Shown: positions 8,004 to 16,796 of the stretch, piece by piece | How the letters are laid out: the number at the start of each line of letters is the position of its first letter | Position numbering within the stretch: the first letter of the stretch is position 1 | Assembly: GCF_021290965.1 (NCBI RefSeq) | Contig: NZ_JAJOYT010000002.1 | Span: 372,001 to 436,000, forward strand | DNA length: 64,000 nt | Reading direction: 5' to 3' | DNA from: Rheinheimera faecalis | Lineage (GTDB): Bacteria > Pseudomonadota > Gammaproteobacteria > Enterobacterales > Alteromonadaceae | Made by a program: the position numbers and the translations under genes | The notes under the pieces: generated by a model | Databases searched by the model: none | What the model saw: only the letters and a program-made list of their open reading frames with translations | What the model was told of the DNA's origin: nothing

Positions 8004-9290
8004 TTAAGCTTTGAGTTGAATAAAAGCCTTTTTGGCTGCGGCTATGGTGTAAGCCAAATCGTCATCGCTATGAGCTATAGACAAGAAACCCGCTTCATAG
8101 GCTGAAGGTGCCAGATAAACCCCTTGATCCAACATCAGATGGAAGAAACGTTTAAAGGCGGCGATATCGCACTGAGTTGCTTGCTGGTAGTTAGTGATGT
8201 TTGCTTCGTTGCTGAAAAACACACCAAACATACCGCCCACCTGAGTGGTTGCCAGTGGAATACCCACTTCCTTAGCCGCTGCCGCTAAACCTTCAATCAG
8301 CTGCGTGGTTTTGGCCGTTAATACATCATAAACACCAGGCTTACGGATTTCCGTCAAAGCCGCTAAACCTGCAGCCATAGCGATGGGGTTACCAGATAAA
8401 GTACCAGCCTGATAGACACCACCTAAAGGCGCTATATGCTGCATAATATCGCGACGGCCACCAAAAGCACCGACTGGCATACCGCCACCAATAATTTTGC
8501 CTAAAGTAGTCAGGTCTGGTTTGATGTTGTAATAGGCCTGAGCGCCACCTAAAGCAACACGGAAACCCGTCATCACTTCATCAAAAATCAGCACCGCACC
8601 GTATTCGTCACAAAGCGCACGTAAACCTTCTAAAAAGCCTGGTGCTGGTGGAATGCAGTTCATATTGCCTGCAACCGGCTCGACAATAATACAGGCCAGA
8701 TCAGCACCTTGTTCGGCAAAAATCCCTTTGACCTGCTCCAGATTGTTAAATTCCGCTGTGAGCGTGTATTTAGCAAAATCAGCGGGCACACCAGGAGAAT
8801 TCGGCACACCTAAAGTTAAAGCACCTGAGCCAGCTTTGACCAGCAAAGAGTCGGCGTGACCGTGGTAACAACCTTCAAATTTTAGAATGCTGTTACGACC
8901 GGTAAAACCCCGGGCTAAACGAATCGCACTCATGGTCGCTTCTGTGCCTGAGCTAACCATACGAACCATTTCCATGCTTGGCACTAATTCACAAATGGTT
9001 TCTGCCATGGTGATTTCAGCAGGGCAAGGCGCACCAAAACTTAAACCTTTTTCAGCGGCTTTAATCACAGCCTCACGGATTGAAGGATGGTTATGCCCTA
9101 GCAGCATTGGGCCCCAGGATCCGATGTAGTCGATGTATTTTTTGCCATCGACATCATATAAATAGGCGCCATTAGCGCTGTCGATAAATACCGGTGTACC
9201 ACCTACGCTTTTAAAAGCACGGACAGGGGAATTAACGCCACCGGGAATGGTTTTTTGTGCTTGCTGAAATAACTGTTCTGACTTGGACAT
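8004..9290 (-). CDS. hemL: Glutamate-1-semialdehyde 2,1-aminomutase
   Basis: This PLP enzyme converts glutamate-1-semialdehyde to 5-aminolevulinate in the C5 route of tetrapyrrole synthesis. The 428-residue length is normal. It shows the class III aminotransferase signature [10 protein letters not shown] and the PLP-binding lysine Lys265 in [18 protein letters not shown], the same number as in the E. coli enzyme. A terminator separates it from the upstream pyrB, so it has its own promoter. Its position near mrcB and the clc gene matches the E. coli chromosome. Confidence 0.97.
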   Translation of the reverse strand: MSKSEQLFQQAQKTIPGGVNSPVRAFKSVGGTPVFIDSANGAYLYDVDGKKYIDYIGSWGPMLLGHNHPSIREAVIKAAEKGLSFGAPCPAEITMAETICELVPSMEMVRMVSSGTEATMSAIRLARGFTGRNSILKFEGCYHGHADSLLVKAGSGALTLGVPNSPGVPADFAKYTLTAEFNNLEQVKGIFAEQGADLACIIVEPVAGNMNCIPPAPGFLEGLRALCDEYGAVLIFDEVMTGFRVALGGAQAYYNIKPDLTTLGKIIGGGMPVGAFGGRRDIMQHIAPLGGVYQAGTLSGNPIAMAAGLAALTEIRKPGVYDVLTAKTTQLIEGLAAAAKEVGIPLATTQVGGMFGVFFSNEANITNYQQATQCDIAAFKRFFHLMLDQGVYLAPSAYEAGFLSIAHSDDDLAYTIAAAKKAFIQLKA

Positions 9291-9312
9291 AGAAGATCCT
9301 TAAAACTAAACC

Positions 9313-9342
9313 TTTAAAAGAAGGCCGGGCACAAAGCCCGAC
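9313..9342 (-). terminator. Rho-independent terminator of pyrB
   Basis: Read on the minus strand, GTCGGGC / GCCCGGC form a stem around a 5-base loop, followed by CTTCTTTT. It lies 22 bp after the pyrB stop. Confidence 0.75.
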
Positions 9343-9364
9343 TTAAAGATAATTTTGTTGTAGC

Positions 9365-10369
9365 TTACTTATTGCTGTACCAGGGCACTTCACGTTCGTA
9401 TTTACTGACCAACTGATCCACACCTAAGGTTAAAGCAAACAACGCCATACGCACTAAAACACCATTGTCAGCCTGACGGAAAATAGCCAGGTTGGGGTTC
9501 AGGTTTAAGTCGTTATCCAGCTCATTGGCTTCGATACGGGAATCCCGTGGCAGCGGATGCATAATGACGGTATTGGATTTACAGTGTTTAGTGTAAATGT
9601 CCTGATTTAAGCGGAATTTACCGCGGTATTTATTGGCTTCTTCTTGTGACGGAAAACGCTCTTCCTGGATACGGGTTTGATAGACAATATCAGCATTTAA
9701 GTTGCCTGCCAGTTGATCCGTTACTGTCACTCTGTGGCCTGCATTTTCAATCAGCGAGACGATATCATCCGGCATCGCCAGTTCATTTGGCGCTATCAGT
9801 GTGAACTGAATGTTTTTATACAAAGCCAATAATTTAGATAACGAATGCACGGTACGGCCGAACTTTAAATCACCAATCATGGCGATATGCATACCGTCTA
9901 TAGGTTGCTGCGAAGCGGCTAGCTCTTTTTCTATGGTGAACAAATCCAGCAAAGCCTGAGTTGGATGTTCGTTGGCACCATCACCGCCATTTAATACAGG
10001 AACGCGGCTGCCTTCAGCAAACTCAGCCACAGAACCTGCCTGAGGGTGGCGCATTGCAATGACATCACTGTAACTGCTGATCACCCTGGCTGTATCAAAC
10101 AAGGATTCGCCTTTGGATAACGCTGAGGATTGCATACCTGTAGTTTCGCGAACTTCACCACCCAGTAAATTAAAAGCACAGCCAAAGCTGACGCGGGTTC
10201 TGGTGCTGGGTTCAAAAAACAGATTACCTAAAATAGCACCTTCAAGCACAGTAGTGCGCTTCTGTCGCTTGGCATAAGGTTCCATGCTGCGGGCAATATC
10301 AAAAACCTGCTGAATTTTGTCGCGGTCAAACTGTTTGACGGAGAGGATGTGTTCGCCTTTAAAGCTCAT
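9365..10369 (-). CDS. pyrB: Aspartate carbamoyltransferase, catalytic chain
   Basis: It condenses carbamoyl phosphate and aspartate in pyrimidine synthesis. The carbamoyl-phosphate motif STRTR is at residues 55-59 (FFEPSTRTRVSFG), and the supporting motifs MRHPQAGS and HPTQALLD are present. At 334 residues it is longer than the 311-residue E. coli chain and resembles the form found in Shewanella and relatives. No regulatory chain gene pyrI is adjacent, so allosteric control through PyrI is not indicated here. It is transcribed alone, with hairpins on both sides. Confidence 0.95.
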   Translation of the reverse strand: MSFKGEHILSVKQFDRDKIQQVFDIARSMEPYAKRQKRTTVLEGAILGNLFFEPSTRTRVSFGCAFNLLGGEVRETTGMQSSALSKGESLFDTARVISSYSDVIAMRHPQAGSVAEFAEGSRVPVLNGGDGANEHPTQALLDLFTIEKELAASQQPIDGMHIAMIGDLKFGRTVHSLSKLLALYKNIQFTLIAPNELAMPDDIVSLIENAGHRVTVTDQLAGNLNADIVYQTRIQEERFPSQEEANKYRGKFRLNQDIYTKHCKSNTVIMHPLPRDSRIEANELDNDLNLNPNLAIFRQADNGVLVRMALFALTLGVDQLVSKYEREVPWYSNK

Positions 10370-10400
10370 ACTGGGTGCTCATCTGCTAGAGGTTGCGGGG

Positions 10401-10427
10401 GCGCCGAAACTGGCTGAAAATCGGCGC
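10401..10427 (-). terminator. Hairpin between hemJ and pyrB
   Basis: GCGCCGA (10401-10407) and TCGGCGC (10421-10427) pair perfectly around a 13-base loop. On the minus strand this lies after hemJ and before pyrB. The T-tract is poor, so termination is only possible. Confidence 0.35.
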
Positions 10428-10459
10428 ATAGCATAGCAAATAAGGTGCTTTAAATCAGC

Positions 10460-10891
10460 CTATACCGGCTTTAAAATCGCCAGAAAAATTATGGCAAACA
10501 ACAGCAGCACAGGGAATTCGTTAAAGAAGCGGTAAAACTTGCTGCTTTTGCTGTTTTTACCCAGCTTAAAGTCGTTCAATAACTTAAAACAGTAGCCATG
10601 GTAGATATAAAGCAGTAGCACCAACAGCAGCTTGTAATGCAACCAATGACTGGCAGCAAACCAGGCCGCGCCATATAGATGAATCAACCAAAGGCCAAAC
10701 ACCAGCGTCAGCACAGCAAAAGGCGTGACAAAATAGAGTAAGCGCCTTTCCATCACTTTAAACTGCGCATCTACGGCCGGATCTTTAGTGTCAGCGTGAT
10801 AGACAAAGAGCCGTGGCAGGTAAAAAATACCGGCAAACCAGGCCACCATAAAACTGACATGCAACGCTTTAATTACCAGTAATGTATTCAT
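10460..10891 (-). CDS. hemJ: HemJ-type protoporphyrinogen IX oxidase (CopD/UPF0093 membrane protein)
   Basis: The 143-residue protein has four hydrophobic helices and the family features: an early His in KALHVSFMVAWFAG (His11), RLFVYH, and YRFFNEFPVLLLFAIIFLAILKP at the end. HemJ oxidises protoporphyrinogen IX at the inner membrane, so together with nearby hemL it links this region to heme synthesis. Its stop-start junction with the upstream CLC gene (start at 10891, CLC ending at 10891) shows translational coupling. The family assignment is good; the enzymatic role rests on characterised homologues. Confidence 0.85.
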   Translation of the reverse strand: MNTLLVIKALHVSFMVAWFAGIFYLPRLFVYHADTKDPAVDAQFKVMERRLLYFVTPFAVLTLVFGLWLIHLYGAAWFAASHWLHYKLLLVLLLYIYHGYCFKLLNDFKLGKNSKSSKFYRFFNEFPVLLLFAIIFLAILKPV

Positions 10892-12633
10892 CAGATTAAA
10901 TTATTCTGTTTAGTTAAAAGGGCACGGACCTGTTCCCAGCGGATCAGACCCAAAAGTTGTTCAGGCTGTTGTGGGTCATAAATATAGACCACGCCGCCTT
11001 TTTGTTCGTCCAGCAGAGTGTGCACTTCCGCCATAGATGCCTGATGGCTTAAGCCCTGCAGTGGCTGGCGCATTAAGGTGGATTGCCCTGTCATGGATGC
11101 ATCCAGATCATAATCGATCAGCAGGAAAGGCTGCTCCGAATTGTCCGTCTTTTGGATCAGCAACTGATGGGCTGGTTTATCGGCCAGAATAGATTCAATT
11201 TTGTCGTCATCTGAAGCCGATACCACCAGATACTCTTTATCCAGCATGGCCAGCACGCCAACTTTTTGCAATACATCATCTGCTGGTGCTAATTTGTAGG
11301 GAAGTTGTTGCAGTTCCAACTGCAGGACAAAAATGGATTTGTTTTTAAATAGCTGCACAGTAGTGACATAAGCACAGGTAATGACCAGCATGGCTGGCAC
11401 TATAATATCGGGGTTATAGGACAGCTCCATCACTGCGACCAAAGCGGCTAAAGGTGCGTGCAAGGTTGCGGCCATAAAACCCGCCATACCCAAAGTGGCG
11501 TAAGTACCTGATAAACTGGCATCGCCCGACACAAATACGGGTAAAAACGCCAATAAAGTACCAGCCAGAATGCCTATACCAAAGACCGGACCTATCACAC
11601 CGCCTGGCACAGCCAAACCTACAGCCACAACAGTTAAAAGAAATTTTGCCAGCAAAATAGTCAGTAACAACCAAAATTCAGTGGAAGCGGTGACAGCATA
11701 AAATATAGCGCCTGTCTCAGCGCCCATGGCCTGAGGAACGACGTGACCCACTGCAGCAGTAATAGCTGCCGCCAAAAATAATTTCAGCGCTAAATGCCAT
11801 TTCTGGAACCACTTTAAAATACGCCAGATACTTTGGTTAAAGACATAAGCTGCTGCGCCTATGGCAATACCACAAAGCACCAGGTAAGGCAGGTGCCAAC
11901 CGCTAATGGAGACAATTTTCAGCGCTGCTAAATCATTGCCCATACCAAACACACCACGGGTCAGCAGGGCGCCAACCACTGATGCCAACATGACAGGCAC
12001 AAACACATGAATTCGGTATTCCCGCAATACCACTTCCATTACAAAAATAACGGCGGCTAAAGGTGTGTTAAAAGAAGCTGAGATTGCAGCTGCTATACCA
12101 CAACCGGCCAAAATACGAATACTGTTGTATGGCAGGTGTAAATATTGGCCAAGTAAGCCAGCACCAAAAGCGCCCAAATGCACTGAGGGACCTTCCCGAC
12201 CCACAGAAAAACCGCTGGTCAGCGCTATGATGCCACCAAAAAACTGGTTAAAGGTATTCCAGAATGGCATTACCCCATATTGGGTTTTAATACGGTGGAT
12301 CACATAGGCAATACCCATGCGATAATGGGCAAGCCCAACCAACATCGCCATGATGCTGATAAGCACAGCGGCAATAAAAGGCAAAGCCCAGCGATAGCCC
12401 TCAGCTATGCCCGAGAAATCATCAGTGCGTTCTAAAAAGAAACTTTGGATGCCAATAATAGTCAGACGGAATAGAAGGATCAGCAACGCGGCTAAAAAGC
12501 CCGCCACTATGGCCAACAGGCACAATTGTACTGACGTAAGAGGGAAAGCCAACCGAAGTCGTAATTTTGCTTGCCAGTCCGCTGGTAGTAACATGCTATA
12601 GTGTCTGAGTCCGCGATAGGCAAAGTGTAACAT
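10891..12633 (-). CDS. CLC-family chloride channel/transporter with C-terminal CBS-like domain
   Basis: The 580-residue protein has a CLC membrane domain (about 35-440) and a C-terminal cytosolic region with CBS-like features (about 450-575). The selectivity motif GREGP with gating glutamate Glu147 and the third motif GGVIGPVFGIG are clear. Two departures from E. coli ClcA are visible: the first motif GSGIP is replaced by RMGIA, and the residue matching the proton-relay Glu203 is Val201 (VMEVVLREY). These suggest a channel or a differently coupled transporter. The start lies only 18 bp from the divergent gene start; an internal Met14 is an alternative. The position between hemL and erpA matches E. 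coli clcA. Confidence 0.88.
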   Translation of the reverse strand: MLHFAYRGLRHYSMLLPADWQAKLRLRLAFPLTSVQLCLLAIVAGFLAALLILLFRLTIIGIQSFFLERTDDFSGIAEGYRWALPFIAAVLISIMAMLVGLAHYRMGIAYVIHRIKTQYGVMPFWNTFNQFFGGIIALTSGFSVGREGPSVHLGAFGAGLLGQYLHLPYNSIRILAGCGIAAAISASFNTPLAAVIFVMEVVLREYRIHVFVPVMLASVVGALLTRGVFGMGNDLAALKIVSISGWHLPYLVLCGIAIGAAAYVFNQSIWRILKWFQKWHLALKLFLAAAITAAVGHVVPQAMGAETGAIFYAVTASTEFWLLLTILLAKFLLTVVAVGLAVPGGVIGPVFGIGILAGTLLAFLPVFVSGDASLSGTYATLGMAGFMAATLHAPLAALVAVMELSYNPDIIVPAMLVITCAYVTTVQLFKNKSIFVLQLELQQLPYKLAPADDVLQKVGVLAMLDKEYLVVSASDDDKIESILADKPAHQLLIQKTDNSEQPFLLIDYDLDASMTGQSTLMRQPLQGLSHQASMAEVHTLLDEQKGGVVYIYDPQQPEQLLGLIRWEQVRALLTKQNNLI

Positions 12634-12651
12634 AACTATTTGAGTAGGTTG

Positions 12652-13386
12652 ATGAATCGTATGCAGTTTTTGCTCTGGCTCAAAGGTAGCTGGAGACAGG
12701 TGTTGATCACCACAGGCCTGATTGGACTTGCAGCTTTGGCCGGGCAGTTATTTGGCAATTATTATTATGTGCAGCAGGTTAATGTGCTGTCATCCAAACT
12801 GGAAGAAAGTCAGAAAAAAACCAATAGTCTGACGGCTAATCTGAATGAGCAGTTAAAACAAAATGACTATCTTACGGCTGAGTTAGCAGTAGAAAAAAGT
12901 GCAGGTCAACTTATTCAGCAAGAGCTGAAAGCCGAACAGCAAAAGCTGTTTGATACCCGCAAAGATCTGGCTTTTTATCAGCGTATTATTTCCCCCGAAT
13001 TACAGGCCGACAGTCTGATTATTGATAGTTTCAGCATAAGTCCAGGCGCTTCTACCAATAGCTACAGATTTAATCTGGTACTTATTCAGCAGGACAAACA
13101 ACGCAATTTTGCTAAAGGCACAGTGGACTTGAAACTGCATGGTTTTGCCGGTGATAAACGCGATACGTTGGATTTATTGCAATTAGCCGGATTCAGCAAA
13201 AGTGACAAGGCGTTCAGCTTTAAATACTTTCAGATCATTGAAGGTGAATTTTCACTGCCAGAAGGTTTTAAACCAGAAAAAGTGGATGTGGCCTTAAAGG
13301 TGGCTGCTGCCCGCTCGGCCAAGTCGGCTAAGGTCGATAAGAACTTTTTTTGGCCAACAGTACAGCCCAGCGAAATACTTGAATAA
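12652..13386 (+). CDS. Single-pass membrane protein with coiled coil, DUF6776-like
   Basis: The 244-residue protein has a short cytoplasmic N-terminus, one membrane helix at about 18-35 (VLITTGLIGLAALAGQLF), and a coiled coil at about 42-105 rich in Leu, Glu, Lys and Gln. A soluble C-terminal domain follows, with LIIDSFSISP and NSYRFNLVLIQQ resembling the DUF6776 family, and is probably periplasmic. I chose the ATG at 12652; a TTG at 12640 or ATG at 12661 are alternatives. It is divergent from the CLC gene and precedes erpA. Function is unknown. Confidence 0.7.
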   Translation: MNRMQFLLWLKGSWRQVLITTGLIGLAALAGQLFGNYYYVQQVNVLSSKLEESQKKTNSLTANLNEQLKQNDYLTAELAVEKSAGQLIQQELKAEQQKLFDTRKDLAFYQRIISPELQADSLIIDSFSISPGASTNSYRFNLVLIQQDKQRNFAKGTVDLKLHGFAGDKRDTLDLLQLAGFSKSDKAFSFKYFQIIEGEFSLPEGFKPEKVDVALKVAAARSAKSAKVDKNFFWPTVQPSEILE

Positions 13387-13407
13387 ATTAGTCAGGTATT
13401 AGATAAT
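13379..13407 (+). promoter_or_regulatory. Probable sigma-70 promoter of erpA
   Basis: TTGAAT at 13379-13384 and GATAAT at 13402-13407 are separated by 17 bp, overlapping the stop of the preceding gene. The erpA ATG follows 27 bp later with CGGAGGA as ribosome site. Confidence 0.55.
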
Positions 13408-13433
13408 CCGCGCCCAGTTATACCGGAGGACAC

Positions 13434-13775
13434 ATGTCAGAGTTACAGATTCCTATTCAGTTTACCGACGCCGCCGCCAATAAAGTATTGGCCCTGGTCA
13501 CCGAAGAGGAAAACCCTGAGTTAAAACTGCGGGTTTACATCACAGGTGGCGGTTGCTCAGGCTTCCAGTACGGTTTTACTTTTGATGAGAAAGTAAACGA
13601 AGGTGATCTGGTTGTCGAAAAAAATGGCGTGATCATGGTGGTCGACCCAATGAGCCTGCAGTATCTGGCAGGTGGTGTTGTGGATTACACTGACGGTCTG
13701 CAAGGTAGCCGTTTTACGGTGCAAAACCCGAACGCAACAACAACCTGTGGCTGCGGTTCCAGCTTCTCCGTTTAG
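13434..13775 (+). CDS. erpA: Iron-sulfur cluster insertion protein ErpA
   Basis: This A-type carrier delivers Fe-S clusters to apoproteins, including isoprenoid enzymes. The 113-residue protein has the three cluster ligands Cys41 ([11 protein letters not shown]), Cys105 and Cys107 ([12 protein letters not shown]). The length and the [17 protein letters not shown] opening fit ErpA rather than IscA or SufA. CGGAGGA is placed well before the ATG. A terminator follows, so it is probably monocistronic. The location near the CLC and hemL genes agrees with E. coli. Confidence 0.95.
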   Translation: MSELQIPIQFTDAAANKVLALVTEEENPELKLRVYITGGGCSGFQYGFTFDEKVNEGDLVVEKNGVIMVVDPMSLQYLAGGVVDYTDGLQGSRFTVQNPNATTTCGCGSSFSV

Positions 13776-13801
13776 TTCATTTGTAGTATCACCGCGATAT
13801 A

Positions 13802-13832
13802 AAAAAGGCTTCTGCAGTGTAGAGGCCTTTTT
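13802..13832 (+). terminator. Rho-independent terminator of erpA
   Basis: AAAAAGGC and GCCTTTTT form the stem with an inner TCT/AGA pairing, ending in a T-run (13828-13832). Confidence 0.8.
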
Positions 13833-14147
13833 GGTTTTTACAGTACAACAATCTTCGTTCAGCCCGCAGTCAGACCCTTTGTGGAAACATAGCTACACTA
13901 AGTTTGTATAGGTTGCGGTGTTGTAAGTAAAACTGTTCGTTCCTGTTATTCAGACCGGGCGGCAATTAGCCAAATTCTTGCGATAAGTGGCTACTTTTTC
14001 AACTCTGCAACTATACGCTCTGAACAACCTATGGTTTAATGAAATGCTTTTTTTGCTTATTGGGACATTCCCTAAGCTTTTGGATTTTTTTTGGCAGGAA
14101 GTTTAAGTCGTAAACAAGTAGGCGCTCGTGCGCCGGGAGAACAACAA
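13833..14147 (+). other. Non-coding interval before the XRE regulator
   Basis: No credible gene is seen on either strand. Notable features are an A/T-rich stretch with runs of T at about 14047-14055 and 14085-14093, a GGGAcatTCCC dyad near 14062, and a GGCGC/GCGCC hairpin at 14121-14134 placed directly before the GGGAGA ribosome site of the next gene. The interval may hold the regulator's promoter and an autoregulatory site. Confidence 0.4.
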
Positions 14148-14393
14148 ATGAAAGGTACTAAAAGCGTTATTTCAGATGAAAATAAAAGATTGTGTGTATG
14201 GCTGAAGCGTCAGCGTCAGGAAAAAGGCCATACCATGCGTAGTTTGTCTGAAATTTTAGGCACTCCGCATTCTTTTATCGGTAAGGTTGAGAATCAGGAA
14301 CGTCGTCTTGATGTTGTTGAATATGTTCGTTATTGCCAGGCTCTCGCCATAGATCCTATGGACGGGTTAAAGCAAGTTCTGATTGAAGCTTAA
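14148..14393 (+). CDS. Small XRE/Cro-family helix-turn-helix regulator
   Basis: The 81-residue protein is almost entirely one HTH_XRE domain: LCVWLKRQRQEKGHTMRSLSEILGTPHSFIGKVENQERRLDVVEYVRYCQAL, with the recognition helix near residues 40-52. I chose the ATG at 14148 because GGGAGA precedes it by seven bases; an upstream start at 14091 would add unrelated residues. A strong terminator follows, so it is a single-gene unit between erpA and ampG. Targets are unknown. Small lone XRE proteins are often phage-like or autoregulatory, but nothing else here looks like a prophage. Confidence 0.8.
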   Translation: MKGTKSVISDENKRLCVWLKRQRQEKGHTMRSLSEILGTPHSFIGKVENQERRLDVVEYVRYCQALAIDPMDGLKQVLIEA

Positions 14394-14407
14394 TCTGCTT
14401 TCATCTG

Positions 14408-14439
14408 AAAAAAACGCCGCATTAGTGCGGCGTTTTTTT
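14408..14439. terminator. Bidirectional terminator between the XRE gene and ampG
   Basis: A7-CGCCGCA and TGCGGCG-T7 pair perfectly around TTAG. The A-run and T-run serve both strands, and the hairpin overlaps the ampG stop codon at 14422. Confidence 0.92.
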
Positions 14440-15744
14440 GATCAGTACTAAACAAAGTACAATAGCCGGTAAGCCCATCAAGGCGGTCATGATAAAAAAC
14501 GCCTGATAATCCAATACCTCCACCCAACCACCAGAAAATCCGCCCAGGAATTTGGGCAATAACAGCATCAGTGAACTAAACAAAGCGTACTGTGTTGCGG
14601 TAAAGGCTAAGTTAACTAATGACGACAGGTATGCAATAAAAGCACTGGTGGCTATACCGGCGCTCAGATTATCGGCGGAAATCACAGCAATCAATAAAGG
14701 TATGTTGTGACCCTGGGTACTCAGGTAACAATAAAGTAAATTGGTACATGCACTGAGCAACGCGCCCAGCAATAATATCCGTAAAGTACCAAAGCTATTG
14801 ATCAGCAAACCACCTAAAGCCGCACCAAGTAAGGTCATCAGTACGCCGAATATTTTGGAGACGCTGGCGACTTCTTCTTTACTAAATCCCATATCGACAT
14901 AAAACACATTGGCCATCACTCCCATTACGACATCAGATACACGATAACAGGCGATTAAACTTAAAATCAGCAAAGCATTCAGACCATGGCGGGCAAAAAA
15001 ATCAACAAAAGGGCCAACGACAGCCACTTTTAACCAGTTCATTAACTTTTGGCTGACAGAACTTTGAGCCGGGCTAATGTTGATCTGCTGCTCAACAATG
15101 GGTTCAGGAGAGAGTAGGGTGGTCAATAATCCTAAAGCCATACAAGCCGCCATTACCAGATAAGTGGATTGCCATGCTTGAAGATCATAACCAGTTTCAG
15201 TACTGCTAAATAAAGCTGCTATCCATAAAGTGCCGGCTGATGAGAAGATCATAGCCAGACGATAGCCTGCCAGATAAGCCGCTGCGAGCACTGCCTGCAA
15301 ACGCTCTGGTGCAGCTTCAATACGATAAGCATCTATAGTGATGTCCTGAGTTGCCGACGCTATAGCCAGCAAGACAGCGCACAACGCCATCCATTTCAGT
15401 TCTGTTTGTGGGTCCATGCTGGCCATTAAAAGCACGGCCAGAATAATCAGGCTTTGTGACAAAATCAGCCAGCTGCGCCGACGCCCCAGCCACTGCTTCA
15501 GGCCTGGTAAGCTTAAATGATCTATCAGCGGCGACCAGATAAATTTAATGGCATAGACCATAATCACCCAGCTGAAATAGCCTATTTGTTCACGTGAGAC
15601 CCCTGCTTCCCGGAGCCAGAATGACAATACTCCAAACACCAGCATTAACGGCAAGCCACCGGAAAAACCCAGAATAAAAATGGTCAGTACCCGACGCTGG
15701 CAATAGAGTTGTAGTGAAGAGAAAAAAGCAGCAATAGCAGACAA
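14422..15744 (-). CDS. ampG: AmpG-family muropeptide permease (MFS)
   Basis: The 440-residue protein has about 12-14 membrane helices and the AmpG hallmarks: LGFSGGLPLMLVFGVLSFWLREAGVS near the N-terminus, YAIKFIWSPLIDHLSLP, LGRRRSWL and ASATQDITIDAYRIE. AmpG imports GlcNAc-anhydroMurNAc peptides for cell-wall recycling. It shares this neighbourhood with yajG and bolA, as in E. coli, supporting the call. Its mRNA ends at the hairpin that overlaps its stop codon. Confidence 0.9.
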   Translation of the reverse strand: MSAIAAFFSSLQLYCQRRVLTIFILGFSGGLPLMLVFGVLSFWLREAGVSREQIGYFSWVIMVYAIKFIWSPLIDHLSLPGLKQWLGRRRSWLILSQSLIILAVLLMASMDPQTELKWMALCAVLLAIASATQDITIDAYRIEAAPERLQAVLAAAYLAGYRLAMIFSSAGTLWIAALFSSTETGYDLQAWQSTYLVMAACMALGLLTTLLSPEPIVEQQINISPAQSSVSQKLMNWLKVAVVGPFVDFFARHGLNALLILSLIACYRVSDVVMGVMANVFYVDMGFSKEEVASVSKIFGVLMTLLGAALGGLLINSFGTLRILLLGALLSACTNLLYCYLSTQGHNIPLLIAVISADNLSAGIATSAFIAYLSSLVNLAFTATQYALFSSLMLLLPKFLGGFSGGWVEVLDYQAFFIMTALMGLPAIVLCLVLIKKTPH

Positions 15745-15799
15745 GACGGCAGTCCGTGCAGAAATTAATAAGACCAGCTTACAGCTTCAATAAATTAGA

Positions 15800-16120
15800 T
15801 CAAGGTCTTACACCAACACAATAACAAGGCAGCTGACCATAACCATGTAAAAAGCTCAGGCAATACTGTAAGTCGCGGCGAACTTCGCTGTTTTGCTTCA
15901 GTTCAGGCTCTGACCAGTATTCAATCTGATACAACAAATGCCAGAACACCTGCTCGCGCAAGGTTTCAGGTCGCCAGCTTCTGACTCGCAACTGCGACCA
16001 TTCTTCCAGCGTGTCCCAGACGAATAGATGCAGTTCTCTGTGTGGCAAACGACCACGCAGGAAGCGGGAAAGGTAGAAAATCAACTGTCGTGATTTTTGT
16101 TCAATAAAGGGCTCTAACAT
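15800..16120 (-). CDS. Small hypothetical protein, unknown function
   Basis: I do not recognise this family. Starting at the ATG at 16120 it has 106 residues, rich in Arg, Trp, Leu and Glu (FLRGRLPHRELHLFVWDTLEEW; LREQVFWHLLYQIEYWSEPEL), with no signal peptide or membrane segment and two Cys near the end. A GTG at 16147 would add nine residues but lies inside a perfect hairpin, so I prefer the ATG with AGGGAT upstream. It sits downstream of the cyclophilin gene and upstream of ampG on the same strand. Confidence 0.6.
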   Translation of the reverse strand: MLEPFIEQKSRQLIFYLSRFLRGRLPHRELHLFVWDTLEEWSQLRVRSWRPETLREQVFWHLLYQIEYWSEPELKQNSEVRRDLQYCLSFLHGYGQLPCYCVGVRP

Positions 16121-16135
16121 AGGTCTGATCCCTGT

Positions 16136-16160
16136 CAGAGCTGGCACCGCGCCAGCTCTG
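16136..16160 (-). other. Perfect 10-bp hairpin upstream of the small hypothetical gene
   Basis: CAGAGCTGGC (16136-16145) and GCCAGCTCTG (16151-16160) pair perfectly around five bases. No T-run follows on the minus strand. It may be an intercistronic processing or attenuation element. Confidence 0.5.
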
Positions 16161-16187
16161 TGCGCTCAGGGCAAGTATAGTCGGGCT

Positions 16188-16793
16188 TTATTGTTCTGGC
16201 TGTAAAATCACTTGTTTTAAGATAATTGGCTGTTTAGGCACATTTTGCCAGCCGGTTTTTTCATCAGTATGGGTTTCCAGCAGCTTCATTTTTTCAAGTA
16301 TTTCAAAGCCATCCTGGATTTGACCAAAAACGGTATAACCCCAGTTTTTACCGGGATCCAGACTTGGATTATCATTCAGATTAAAAAAGAACTGACTGGT
16401 TGCACTGTGAGGATCGTTGTTACGAGCCATAGCTATACTGCCAAACTGATTTTTTGCACCATTACCGGACTCGTTAAACACAGCCGGAAATTCGTCTACT
16501 GACGCCATATCAGCTTTATAACCACCACCTTGCACCACAAATTCAGGTTCCAGCCGATGAAACACTGTGTTGTCATAGGCCTTGATATTGACGTAACTTA
16601 AAAAGTTATTCACCGCCAAAGGCGCTTTGGTTCTGTCCAGTTCGACTATGATATCACCCACTGAAGTGACCAGTTTTACCTTAGGAAACAAGTTGTTTTG
16701 TTGTACAAATTTTCCTGTTGGTTTTTTCATATCAACAGCAGCGACAGTTGATACAGACATCAGCGCAAACAAAATTAAACTAATCAAACGCAT
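16188..16793 (-). CDS. Periplasmic cyclophilin-type peptidyl-prolyl cis-trans isomerase
   Basis: This is a PpiA-like foldase that isomerises Xaa-Pro bonds. The 201-residue precursor has a signal peptide (MRLISLILFALMSVSTVAA) and a complete cyclophilin domain with VFHRLEPEFVVQGGGY, SIAMARNNDPHSATSQFFFNLNDN and YTVFGQIQDGFEILEKM. The Arg/Phe catalytic core (FHR, SQFFFN) is present. The start is three bases after yajG, so rlmG, yajG and this gene look like one operon. Confidence 0.93.
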   Translation of the reverse strand: MRLISLILFALMSVSTVAAVDMKKPTGKFVQQNNLFPKVKLVTSVGDIIVELDRTKAPLAVNNFLSYVNIKAYDNTVFHRLEPEFVVQGGGYKADMASVDEFPAVFNESGNGAKNQFGSIAMARNNDPHSATSQFFFNLNDNPSLDPGKNWGYTVFGQIQDGFEILEKMKLLETHTDEKTGWQNVPKQPIILKQVILQPEQ

Positions 16794-16796
16794 AAC

